Assembly: GCA_964624765.1 (NCBI GenBank)
Contig: CAZUZO010000002.1
Coordinates: 18,471 to 82,470, forward strand
DNA: 64,000 nucleotides
Reading direction: 5' to 3'
From: JAGTVB01 sp964624765
GTDB taxonomy: Bacteria; Pseudomonadota; Gammaproteobacteria; HK1
Of this stretch, positions 16,982 through 25,046 are shown one piece after another. Positions within the stretch are counted from its first letter, which is position 1. Each line of letters starts with the position of its first letter. A program made the position numbers and the translations under genes. Under the pieces are notes generated by a model, which was given only the letters and a program-made list of their open reading frames with translations, ran no database searches and had not been told where the DNA came from.

Positions 16982-18026
16982 GGGCCTCGTAGGCCTCGAG
17001 TATTCGCGCGACTAGCGGATGACGTACCACATCCTTGGCGTCAAAGAAGGTGAAGCTGATGCCATCGATGGACTTTAGAACATCGATGACATGGCAAAGA
17101 CCGGGGCGTTGGCCCCGGGGTAGATCGACTTGTGTCACATCACCGTTAACGACGGCCGTTGTTCCAAATCCGATGCGGGTCACGAACATCTTCATCTGTT
17201 CGATGGTGGTATTTTGCGCCTCATCGAGAATGACAAAAGATTCATTGAGTGTTCGGCCACGCATGAAGGCAAGCGGCGCGATCTCGATGATACTTCGCTC
17301 AATGAGCTTGCTTACGCGCTCAAACCCGAGCATTTCATACAGAGCATCGTAAAGCGGCCGCAAGTAAGGATCGATCTTTTGCGCCAAATCGCCAGGGAGG
17401 AAACCCAACCGCTCTCCCGCTTCCACAGCCGGTCGCGCGAGGACTAACCGCCTGACTTTTTCTGTCTCTAAAGCCTCGACCGCGCAGGCGACCGCCAGGT
17501 AGGTCTTACCGGTGCCTGCGGGACCGATACCAAAATTTAGACCATTGGTTCGGATGTTCTGAACGTAGTGGCATTGGTTGGGCCCCCGGCCTCGAATGAG
17601 GCCGCTACGAGTGCGCACCACGATTTCCCTTTCTTTGCTCTCATCGAGGCTTGCATCCACGCCCGAACCTTGCAAAAACACATGCACCCGCGCGGCGGTA
17701 AGGGCCTCCACACGGGTCACCTCGTAGAGTTCCTCAATGATCGCTGTGGCGGCCCGCACCGGAGTGGGTGGCCCGGACACGCGAAAGTCGTTGCCACGGT
17801 TACTGATCTCTACCCCCAAACGCAGTTCTAACTGACGCAGGTGTTGGTCAAGCGGGCCACAAAGATTGGCTAGGCGGTCGTTGTCAGCGGGCTCCAGTCG
17901 AATGTGGCTAACATCCCGAGGTTCGGAACTCGCTTGGCGAAGGAAGATCTGTTCAGGCACAGATGGCGATTCAGTCAGCGTAGTGAGCTCTTGTTGCATC
18001 GGCAGGCGTGTTGGCATAGTCGGCAA
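16950..18026 (-). CDS. ybeZ: PhoH family ATPase YbeZ
   Basis: 358 residues. An RNA-associated P-loop NTPase that works with YbeY. An N-terminal KH-like region (LEPADNDRLANLCGPLDQHL) is followed by the PhoH domain, with Walker A GPAGTGKT, the RPAVEAGERLGFLPGDLAQKI segment and Walker B FVILDEAQN. Its start overlaps the 3' end of miaB by about 56 bases in the longest frame; internal ATGs (for example MQQELTTLTE) would shorten the overlap. It lies between miaB and ybeY in the standard order. Confidence 0.94.
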   Translation of the reverse strand: MPTMPTRLPMQQELTTLTESPSVPEQIFLRQASSEPRDVSHIRLEPADNDRLANLCGPLDQHLRQLELRLGVEISNRGNDFRVSGPPTPVRAATAIIEELYEVTRVEALTAARVHVFLQGSGVDASLDESKEREIVVRTRSGLIRGRGPNQCHYVQNIRTNGLNFGIGPAGTGKTYLAVACAVEALETEKVRRLVLARPAVEAGERLGFLPGDLAQKIDPYLRPLYDALYEMLGFERVSKLIERSIIEIAPLAFMRGRTLNESFVILDEAQNTTIEQMKMFVTRIGFGTTAVVNGDVTQVDLPRGQRPGLCHVIDVLKSIDGISFTFFDAKDVVRHPLVARILEAYEAHEEKGRIEPH

Positions 18027-19341
18027 TCTCGCCGCGCAATGAATTGGGGAGGGCTTCGGTGATGAGAACCTCGACGAAATCTCCGATTAACCACTGCCGG
18101 CCGCGAAAATTCACCATGCGATTGTTCTCGGTGCGGCCTGCAAGCTCGGTCGGATCTCTCTTGGCTCGGCCTTCCACGAGCACCCTCTGGATTGTTCCCA
18201 CCATCCGTTGGCTGATGGCCGCACCCTGGCCGCTCAGGCGCGCCTGGAGGGTGGCGAGGCGGTCTTTGGCGACCCACGGGGGAACGTGATCCGGAAGGGC
18301 TGCTGCGGGTGTCCCAGGGCGAGGGCTGAAGATAAAGCTAAATGACTGATCAAACTGGATGTCTTCAACGAGTTGAAGGGTCGCTTCAAAATCTTCGTGG
18401 GTTTCCCCTGGGAAGCCAACGATGAAATCCGATGAGAGTGTCAAATCGGAACGCGCAGCGCGCAGCGCGCTGACTTTGTGTCGATAGTCCTGGGCGCTGT
18501 AGCCACGCTTCATGAGTTGGAGGATTCGGTCGCTGCCACTTTGCACAGGTAGGTGCAAATGACCCACGAGTTGCGGTACCTCGCGGAAAGCCTCGATGAG
18601 ATCCGCGGACAGATCAGATGGATGAGAGGTGGTGAACCGTATTCGATCCACACCATCGATGGTCGCCGCATACTGGATCAGCAAGGCCAAGCTGGCTGGC
18701 TCACCGTCGTGCATGAGGCCGCGGTAGGCGTTAACGTTTTGCCCAAGAAACACGATTTCCCGCACGCCTTGTTCCGCCAGGCTCGCGACTTCTGCAAACA
18801 CATCATCGAAAGGCCGGCTGAATTCCTCGCCCCGCGTATAGGGGACGATACAAAAGGAACAGTACTTACTGCACCCCTCCATGACGGAGACGAAGGCCGT
18901 CGGGCCATCCGCGCGGGGTTCAGGTAGGCCGTCAAATTTCTCGATTTCCGGAAAAGAGATGTCAACGACAGGCCGACGAAGACGCTTGGCCTGAGCGAGC
19001 ATCGAGGGTACGCGGTGTAAGGTTTGCGGGCCATAGACGAGGTCAACGTAAGGTGCACGCCGCCGTATCGATTCTCCCTCCTGGCTGGCCACACAGCCAC
19101 CGACACCGATCACGAGATCCGGGCGTCGCTGTTTCCATTCGCGCCATTGACCGAGCTGGGAGAAGACCTTTTCTTGGGCTTTTTCGCGCACAGAGCAGGT
19201 GTTGATCAACAACACATCGGCTTGCTCGGGGATGTCAGTGAGGGTAAGGCCATGCGAATTGCCTAACAGCTGCGCCGTCTTCGCGGAGTCATACACGTTC
19301 ATCTGACAACCGAAGGTCTTAATGTAGAGCTTCTTGGGCAT
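17971..19341 (-). CDS. miaB: tRNA-2-methylthio-N6-dimethylallyladenosine synthase MiaB
   Basis: 456 residues. Radical SAM methylthiotransferase that modifies i6A37 of tRNAs reading UNN codons. The N-terminal UPF0004 domain has TFGCQMNVYDS and NTCSVREKAQEKV. The radical SAM motif is CSKYCSFCIVPYTRG. A C-terminal TRAM domain (VLVEGRAKRDPTELAGRTEN) ends the protein. The start chosen is the second ATG (MPKKLYIKTFG), the family's usual N-terminus, rather than one five codons upstream; neither has a strong ribosome site. It is first gene of the run ending in lnt. Confidence 0.95.
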   Translation of the reverse strand: MPKKLYIKTFGCQMNVYDSAKTAQLLGNSHGLTLTDIPEQADVLLINTCSVREKAQEKVFSQLGQWREWKQRRPDLVIGVGGCVASQEGESIRRRAPYVDLVYGPQTLHRVPSMLAQAKRLRRPVVDISFPEIEKFDGLPEPRADGPTAFVSVMEGCSKYCSFCIVPYTRGEEFSRPFDDVFAEVASLAEQGVREIVFLGQNVNAYRGLMHDGEPASLALLIQYAATIDGVDRIRFTTSHPSDLSADLIEAFREVPQLVGHLHLPVQSGSDRILQLMKRGYSAQDYRHKVSALRAARSDLTLSSDFIVGFPGETHEDFEATLQLVEDIQFDQSFSFIFSPRPGTPAAALPDHVPPWVAKDRLATLQARLSGQGAAISQRMVGTIQRVLVEGRAKRDPTELAGRTENNRMVNFRGRQWLIGDFVEVLITEALPNSLRGEIADYANTPADATRAHYAD

Positions 19342-19496
19342 ACCACTGCAAGTCAAATGATTCCATGCGATTACGCTACACTTTTCTAGGCCAATTTTCT
19401 AGGGAGATCAAACTCCTCTAGGGGCAAGGGGCGTGTTACGGCGGTGGTTCGCCTCATGCCTGCAGTTTGGTCCTGCTGCGTTGGGGACGAAGGAAC

Positions 19497-19519
19497 CTGC
19501 CGAAACGATGACCATGGCC
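19497..19519 (+). repeat. Family C core motif
   Basis: The sequence runs CTGCCGAAACGATGACC and continues ATGGCC. It matches one arm of the nested palindrome at 1765-1893 and the copies at 24856 and 26830. Here the partner arm is absent. Confidence 0.65.
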
Positions 19520-19814
19520 ACAAAACCTATCGTGTCCTCCGCGGGCCGCGTGGAGCAGTGTTCCCTGGGCTTGCTTTGCAAAACCGTACAGAGTGAGTCC
19601 TGCGCGGGTGTGCAGCGGCTCTTTTCGGAGCAATGGTGGACAAGCGATGACTATGGTGGGATAAAGTTTCCATCTGCCGGTAACACGTAATGGTGGTATA
19701 GTGTGCCCGGGCGAGGTAGGCCGAGCACTCGACTTCTGGTGTACCGCCATCTCATCTGCGGACGGCGCCGATGCGGCGCGGCTGAAGTGTGGCCGCTGAG
19801 AGTTGAGTCTCTCA

Positions 19815-19949
19815 GAGAACCGTCGCAAGCGGGCCGAGAGAGCTAGGCGGATGGCGTGAAGCTGGGAGACATAATCAGGTAGATAGGCGAGCCGCCGAGC
19901 ACCGCACAACACCGCTGCCGCGTTACGTAGCGCGTTTTTTCAAAAGCTC
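19815..19949 (-). repeat. Degraded family B element
   Basis: Read on the minus strand it starts GAGCTTTTGAAAAAACGCGCTAC and has the family B body (GGCGGTGTTGTGCGGTGC-like, then CGCCTATCTACCTGATTATG). The left end has lost part of its terminal repeat (GAGAACCGTCGC). TCA occurs at 19812-19814 and again at 19948-19950, compatible with a T-N-A duplication if the end is trimmed by two bases. It stops 37 bases before the phosphoribulokinase-like start. Confidence 0.65.
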
Positions 19950-19986
19950 AGAGGCTGGCAGGTAGTGATCGAAGGAAACTAGCTTT

Positions 19987-20865
19987 ATGTCGCGTAAACA
20001 TCCCATCATCGCAGTGACTGGTTCCTCGGGAGCGAGGAGCTCCGCCGTTATCGATGCCTTTGCTCACATTCTGGGTCGCGAGGGTGCGACTTTCGCCATC
20101 ATCGATGGCAACGGCTTTCATCGTTACGATCGGGTGGCGTTCCCAGCCGCCCTCCAGGATGCCGCTAGCCGAGGTAAGACCCTCAGTCATTTTGCGCCGG
20201 AAGCTAATCTTCTTGAAGAGCTAGAAGCGCTGATGGCGGAGTATTCCATGCAAGGCACCGGTCGACACCGCCGCTATCTGCACAGTGCCGAGCAGGCCGC
20301 TGAGTTTGGGCAGCGTCCCGGCACCTTCACCGATTGGGAGCCGATCCCGGAGAACACGGATATTTTGTATTACCGGGGCTTGCACGGGTGTTTTGTCAAC
20401 GGCAGCGTTGATATTGCGAAATATATGGACTTGAAGATCGGCGTGGTGCCCATCGTTAACCTCGAGTGGATTCAGAAGATCCATCGCGATATGGGTGAGC
20501 GGGGTTACAGCGTAGAGGCGGTGACGGACACGATCTTGCGCCGTATGCCGGACTATGTGCGTTACATTACTCCGCAGTTCTCGCGCACGGATATCAACTT
20601 TCAACCGGTTCCCATGGTGGATACCTCTAATCCTTTCATTGCGCGCGATGTGCCTACGCTCAATGAGAGCATGGTGGTGATCCGTGTTGCGAACACGAGC
20701 AGGTGCCCAGTGGACTTCCCGTACTTACTACGAAACATCCACAAGTCCTTCATGTCGAGGCGTAATACCATTGTGGTTCCTGGCGGAGAGATCGGGGTTG
20801 CGATGGAACTGATGTTGGCGCCTTTGGTGCACGAGCTACTGGCGCGCCGCAACGGCACCGGCTGA
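19987..20865 (+). CDS. Phosphoribulokinase homologue with altered catalytic residues
   Basis: 292 residues, full length for the proteobacterial octameric phosphoribulokinase family, and alignable end to end from memory with Rhodobacter PRK and E. coli PrkB. Three key sites differ. The P-loop GSSGAGT becomes GSSGARS (Arg17). The catalytic Asp42 of EGDxFHR becomes Asn42 (DGNGFHR). The metal-ligand Glu131 of YEGLHG becomes Arg130 (YYRGLHG). Distal residues are kept, including H45, R49 and the NLEWIQKIHRD block with Lys164, Arg167 and Asp168. It is probably not an active Ru5P kinase; a regulatory, scaffold or new catalytic role is possible. No RuBisCO or other Calvin gene is nearby. Start ATG with AAGGAAA upstream. 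Confidence 0.88.
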   Translation: MSRKHPIIAVTGSSGARSSAVIDAFAHILGREGATFAIIDGNGFHRYDRVAFPAALQDAASRGKTLSHFAPEANLLEELEALMAEYSMQGTGRHRRYLHSAEQAAEFGQRPGTFTDWEPIPENTDILYYRGLHGCFVNGSVDIAKYMDLKIGVVPIVNLEWIQKIHRDMGERGYSVEAVTDTILRRMPDYVRYITPQFSRTDINFQPVPMVDTSNPFIARDVPTLNESMVVIRVANTSRCPVDFPYLLRNIHKSFMSRRNTIVVPGGEIGVAMELMLAPLVHELLARRNGTG

Positions 20866-20975
20866 TTGACCTCTGAGCATCCCAACCCCGCGCGCGGGTC
20901 AGGTGTTCTCTTAAGAAACGCGCATGAGGTACAAGGTGACATGAAAACGGCTGCTTTCAGTTTTGTTTCTTGAGA

Positions 20976-21192
20976 GAAGCTGTTCTAAAAATGTCACGAG
21001 CGCCGCCAGAGCAAGGCGCACGGCAGCGAGACAAAATCGTCCGGAACGATTTTGAACAGCCGCAGGCTGGCTCCGAGGGAGCGAGCCTCAGGGATGGGGC
21101 GAGTAACGCGGAGTGTACAAAGGAGTACATGAGCATTTCGAGCTGCCGCGCAACGCAGCTCAGGCAAGCGCAGTAATTTTTAAAACAGCTTC
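20976..21192 (+). repeat. Family A element, long form
   Basis: The left end GAAGCTGTTCTAAAAATGTC and the right end TAATTTTTAAAACAGCTTC form the terminal inverted repeats. The long-form insert is present, with AAAATCGT/ACGATTTT arms and a GAGGGAGCGAGCCTC-type hairpin. The outer flanks are AGA on the left (a TGA lies two bases further out) and TGA on the right, so a clean duplication is not seen. It lies between the phosphoribulokinase-like gene and cobS. Confidence 0.8.
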
Positions 21193-21345
21193 TGAGCGCT
21201 CTGGTTGCCGTACCTGCCCATTGGATACAATGCGGCAGATGGATGGCGCCCTCGGCGAGGTTGGGCGGATGCTAAACCCGGTCGGCTGTCGGGGCTGCTG
21301 GCCCGAGCCGATCTTCGAAGTGGCTCCAGAGGCGGGGCCTAGGCG

Positions 21346-22353
21346 ATGGAGATGTTGCTGCCCTCGAATTCAGATACCGACGTTGGTCGTTCAAGTGTCC
21401 CGGATATCAGGATTTCTGTGCGCCAGACGTTCAGTATCGACAGCGATTTTCAAGTTCCGGCGTTCAGCCAACCGACCGAGCATGTGCCCGAGGTCGATGA
21501 AGCGTACCGTTTCGACCCTGCCACCACTCTAGCGATCCTCGCGGGTTTTGCCTTCGGTCGTCGGGTGCTCATTCAGGGCTACCACGGAACCGGCAAATCG
21601 ACCCACATCGAGCAGGTAGCTGCCCGGCTCAATTGGCCCTGTGTACGGGTCAACCTCGATAGCCACATCAGCCGGTTGGATCTGGTGGGCAAGGATGCCA
21701 TCGTCCTGCGCGATGGACATCAGGTGACCGAGTTCAGGGAAGGCATCCTCCCCTGGGCATTTCAGAACCCCACTGCGCTGGTGTTCGATGAGTACGATGC
21801 CGGTCGTGCGGATGTCATGTTCGTGATTCAGCGGGTCTTGGAGGCCGAGGGGCGGCTCACCCTCCTCGACCAATCTCGGGTACTCCGGCCCCATCCGGCG
21901 TTTCGGTTGTTTGCCACCACCAATACCATCGGCCTGGGGGATAGCACCGGACTCTATCACGGTACCCAACAGATTAACCAGGGGCAAATGGACCGCTGGA
22001 ATATCGTTGCGACACTGAATTACCTGGAACACGATGCAGAGGTGGACATCGTCTTGGCAAAAGTGCCCGCCTATGCTGACGAAGACGGGCGAGCCACGGT
22101 GGGCGCAATGGTCAATCTCGCGGAGATGACCCGCTCGGGGCTTGTGAATGGTGATATTTCCACCGTCATGAGTCCGCGCACCGTGATCACTTGGGCAGAG
22201 AATGCCTTGCTGTTCAGGAACCTGGCGTTTGCTTTTCGATTGACGTTCCTCAACAAGTGCGACGAAACGGAAAAACCTATCGTGGCTGAGTATTACCAGC
22301 GGTGTTTCGGAAGCGAGCTCGGAGAAGCCCCCTCCGAACTGACCCTCGGATAG
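21346..22353 (+). CDS. cobS: Cobaltochelatase subunit CobS
   Basis: 335 residues. AAA+ motor subunit that, with CobT, drives cobalt insertion by CobN in the aerobic cobalamin pathway. After an N-terminal CobS segment (VRQTFSIDSDFQVPAFSQ), Walker A is GYHGTGKST (residues 78-86) and Walker B is ALVFDEYD (about 144-151). NLDSHISRLDLVGKDAIVL and LYHGTQQINQGQMDRW are close to the canonical CobS sequence, which separates it from general MoxR proteins. cobT follows 188 bases downstream. CobN is not in the window. Confidence 0.93.
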   Translation: MEMLLPSNSDTDVGRSSVPDIRISVRQTFSIDSDFQVPAFSQPTEHVPEVDEAYRFDPATTLAILAGFAFGRRVLIQGYHGTGKSTHIEQVAARLNWPCVRVNLDSHISRLDLVGKDAIVLRDGHQVTEFREGILPWAFQNPTALVFDEYDAGRADVMFVIQRVLEAEGRLTLLDQSRVLRPHPAFRLFATTNTIGLGDSTGLYHGTQQINQGQMDRWNIVATLNYLEHDAEVDIVLAKVPAYADEDGRATVGAMVNLAEMTRSGLVNGDISTVMSPRTVITWAENALLFRNLAFAFRLTFLNKCDETEKPIVAEYYQRCFGSELGEAPSELTLG

Positions 22354-22541
22354 ACTTTGCGGGTACACGGCCATCGTCAAACCACCAGGTGCTCTCCGGG
22401 ACGTCCGATCGGCACCGAGATAGGGGTTGGCTATGCAAGGGAAGCGCGAGAAATCTGTCCAGATGAGGGCTATTGGCCGCTTTCGCTCCTCCGCAAATGT
22501 CGTTCGCCATCCCCAACAAGCGAGCTGGCGTGGGGGTCAGT

Positions 22542-24437
22542 ATGACTTTTAGCCGAGTGGCTAAGACTGAAGTGAAGGACCGCGATCGCCGGCAACGTTT
22601 CGAATGGGTTACGCGGGCGGCGACGCGGGCGCTTGCCCAGCGCAAAGATCTCAGCGTTGAGTTCCGGCATGCCCGTGCCACCATCGAGAACAATACGGTG
22701 TATTTGCACGCACCCTCCGTACAGGTGACTCCATCGGACGTCATTCGTCTGCGCGGAGAAGCGGATTCCTTGGCGCTGCAGGTGCGATACCATGATCGCG
22801 CTTTGCATGAGGCATTGGCACCGGGTGAGTCGAGTGCTCGGGAGGTGTTCGATAGCTTGGAGCAAGCTCGCTGTGAGGCCCTGGGGGCGCGGCGAATGGT
22901 GGGGGTCGCGGCCAACCTCGAGGCGTGGCTCGCCGCTCGCTATCGAGACGCGGCCGAGCGCGAGCCCCTGAAGCCAAATGCCTTGCGTTTGCCTGACTCG
23001 GTGCAACTCATGGCGCGGGAGGCCATGACAGGCAGTCCTCCCCCGGCGCCGGCTGCACGCCTGCTCGATACCCAGCGACGGGAGCTCACACCCAAGATCG
23101 GTGGCGCTTTGGTGCGCCTCAGCCGAAACCTCTCAGACCAACGGCGTTTTGCCGAGATCGTGATGGAAATCTTGGTGGCCCTTGGCTTGGATGTGACGGC
23201 GGCATCGGATTCCGTCGAGCGGGAAGCTCCGGACGAGCCAGAACAGGGAGGAGAGGAATCCGACCCCCAAAGCGCCGAATCCATGGCAAGTGAGGCACAA
23301 GGTGGCCCGCCTAAGGCGCTGGAAGATCAGCATCGGCTTGACTCAACAACGGCTCATGGTATGAGCTCGCACCAGGAGCCTGATGGAATCTCTTCACCGG
23401 GGGCGGCGGAGCAGCGTTGGATGCCGAAGGATACGCCTGCCGGTGTCTGGAGATCGGTGAACTGCAGTGCATCGTCCAGCTACCGTGCCTACATGACGGA
23501 TTTTGACGAGGTGGTCCATGCACAACAGCTTTGCACCCAGGAGGAGCTGGCCCGCTTTCGTTCGCATCTGGATCGGCAGGTCCGCGATTTTGATGCCATG
23601 ATAGGACGATTGGCCAACCGCCTGCAGAGGCGGCTGCTGGCCAAACAGCTGCGCGGCTGGCAGTTTGATAGGGAGGACGGTTTCCTCGATACGACCCGCT
23701 TGGCGCGTCTGGTGGCGAATCCCCTAAATCCCGTTGCCTACAGGTGGGAACAAGAAACAGCGTTTCAAGATACCGTTGTGAGCTTGCTCATCGATAACTC
23801 CGGCTCGATGCGTGGACGGCCGATCACCGTTGCCGCCATCAGCGCCGATGTGCTCGCGCGAACCTTGGAGCGATGCGGGGTCAAGACCGAAATCCTGGGT
23901 TTTACCACGCGGGCTTGGAAGGGAGGGCAAGTGCGTGAGCGCTGGATCGAGGGCGGCAAGCCAGCGAATCCAGGTCGATTAAACGATCTACGACATATCA
24001 TCTATAAGTCGGCTGATATGCCTTGGCGGCAAGCCCGAAGCAATCTCGGGCTGATGCTGCGGGAGGGGCTCCTGAAGGAGAACATCGATGGTGAGGCACT
24101 GACATGGGCCTATCAGCGGTTGCTCAGGCGTCCTGAAGAGCGACGTATCCTGATGGTTATCAGCGATGGAACGCCAGTGGACGATTCCACTCTGTCAGCA
24201 AACGGTGCCGGGTACCTGGAGCGGCATCTGCGGGAGGTCATCGCGCACATCGAGAATACCCGCTCGGTCGAATTGCTGGCCATTGGGATAGGTCATGATG
24301 TGACCCGCTACTACCGTCGTGCCGTGATGCTGGCGGATGCCGAGCAGTTGGGGGGCGTCATGCTGCAAGAGCTTGCCGGCTTGTTTGATAGTGAGTTAAC
24401 TCACCCGCGACACCGGTGGCGTCACCCTCTCCGTTGA
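22542..24437 (+). CDS. cobT: Cobaltochelatase subunit CobT
   Basis: About 631 residues. It forms the chaperone-like ring with CobS. The N-terminal helical region is followed by an acidic linker (EREAPDEPEQGGEESDPQSA) and a C-terminal von Willebrand A domain with the MIDAS motif DNSGSM (about residue 417) and a second site SDGTPVDD. The ATG at 22542 is chosen; an in-frame TTG at 22473 would add 23 residues and neither start has a strong ribosome site. The N-terminal region is more diverged than the VWA domain. A family A element begins 8 bases after the stop codon. Confidence 0.9.
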   Translation: MTFSRVAKTEVKDRDRRQRFEWVTRAATRALAQRKDLSVEFRHARATIENNTVYLHAPSVQVTPSDVIRLRGEADSLALQVRYHDRALHEALAPGESSAREVFDSLEQARCEALGARRMVGVAANLEAWLAARYRDAAEREPLKPNALRLPDSVQLMAREAMTGSPPPAPAARLLDTQRRELTPKIGGALVRLSRNLSDQRRFAEIVMEILVALGLDVTAASDSVEREAPDEPEQGGEESDPQSAESMASEAQGGPPKALEDQHRLDSTTAHGMSSHQEPDGISSPGAAEQRWMPKDTPAGVWRSVNCSASSSYRAYMTDFDEVVHAQQLCTQEELARFRSHLDRQVRDFDAMIGRLANRLQRRLLAKQLRGWQFDREDGFLDTTRLARLVANPLNPVAYRWEQETAFQDTVVSLLIDNSGSMRGRPITVAAISADVLARTLERCGVKTEILGFTTRAWKGGQVRERWIEGGKPANPGRLNDLRHIIYKSADMPWRQARSNLGLMLREGLLKENIDGEALTWAYQRLLRRPEERRILMVISDGTPVDDSTLSANGAGYLERHLREVIAHIENTRSVELLAIGIGHDVTRYYRRAVMLADAEQLGGVMLQELAGLFDSELTHPRHRWRHPLR

Positions 24438-24444
24438 CCCCTGA

Positions 24445-24661
24445 GAAGCTGTTTTAAAAATGTTACGAGCGCCGGCAGAGCAAGGCGCACGGTGGCGACA
24501 AAATCGTCGGGAACGATTTTGAACAGCTGGAAGCTGGCCCCGAAGGGGCGCGCCCCAAGGATGGGGCGAGTAACAACCGGAGTGTACAAGGGCGTACATG
24601 AGGATTGCGGGCCGCCGTGCAACGCAGCTCAGGCAAGCGCAGTAATTTTTAAAACAGCTGC
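24445..24661 (+). repeat. Family A element, long form, with TGA target repeats
   Basis: It starts GAAGCTGTTTTAAAAATG and ends AATTTTTAAAACAGCTGC. TGA stands on both sides (24442-24444 and 24662-24664), as for a 3-bp duplication. Internal hairpins are AAAATCGT/ACGATTTT, then CCCCGAAGGGG, then GCCCC/GGGGC. It lies 7 bases after the cobT stop and may serve as its terminator. Confidence 0.85.
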
Positions 24662-24855
24662 TGAAAGGTCTTGAAAACCGGCTATGATCGCCGTCTCGGC
24701 ACCCTGAATCGACCTGTCTCTCGGACATGGTAGCCAACCCGGCGGCGCACGGGATGTCTGGTGGGCACGGGCCGTCGGCTTGAGCCCGGTATTCCTGCCG
24801 GACACACCCCGCGGCTCCCATGGCTTGGCGCCGCTTCGCCGTTTGGCGGGAACCC

Positions 24856-24878
24856 CTGACGAAACGATGACCTTGGCC
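24856..24878 (+). repeat. Family C core motif
   Basis: The bases CTGACGAAACGATGACC continue as TTGGCC. The match to the copies at 19497 and 1881 is near-perfect. It sits between a family A and a family B element, so three repeat families are stacked in the 600 bases between cobT and the ABC transporter. Confidence 0.6.
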
Positions 24879-24900
24879 GGAAATGATCGGCGTAAACTCA

Positions 24901-25041
24901 GAGGTTGTGAAAAAACCTGCTACACGACCCGATAGCGGCGTTGGGAGGTGCTCGCTCCTCGCCTATGCATCTGATAGGTCTCTCGGCTTCGCGCCGTCCG
25001 CCTGGCTCTCGGGCCGTTCGCGACGGTCTTTCTACAACCTG
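24901..25041 (+). repeat. Family B element with TCA target repeats
   Basis: The left end GAGGTTGTGAAAAAACC pairs with the right end GGTCTTTCTACAACCTG. TCA flanks both sides (24898-24900 and 25042-25044). The body TGCTACACGACCCGATAGCG, followed by TCGCTCCTCGCCTAT, is shared with the copy at 39098. The right flank is three bases from the ATG of the ABC transporter gene, so the 5' leader of that gene is the element itself. Confidence 0.85.
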
Positions 25042-25046
25042 TCAGC

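Larger units (their letters stand above)
19342..19986. other. Intergenic stretch between miaB and the phosphoribulokinase-like gene
   Basis: About 640 bases between divergent genes, with no convincing coding frame. It contains a family C core (19497-19519) and a degraded family B element (19815-19949). The promoter of the miaB operon should lie near 19350-19420, and that of the kinase-like gene near or inside the family B element. Confidence 0.6.

Noticed and set aside
19433..19690. An 85-codon frame upstream of the kinase-like gene
   Set aside because: It contains the family C core and has no ribosome site or conserved feature.
20976..21192. A CRISPR-like or tandem repeat array
   Set aside because: The repeated units are dispersed single copies with terminal inverted repeats, without regular spacers or cas genes.
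21529..22380. A 283-codon minus-strand frame under cobS
   Set aside because: cobS has full Walker motifs in the opposite frame; the mirror is a shadow.
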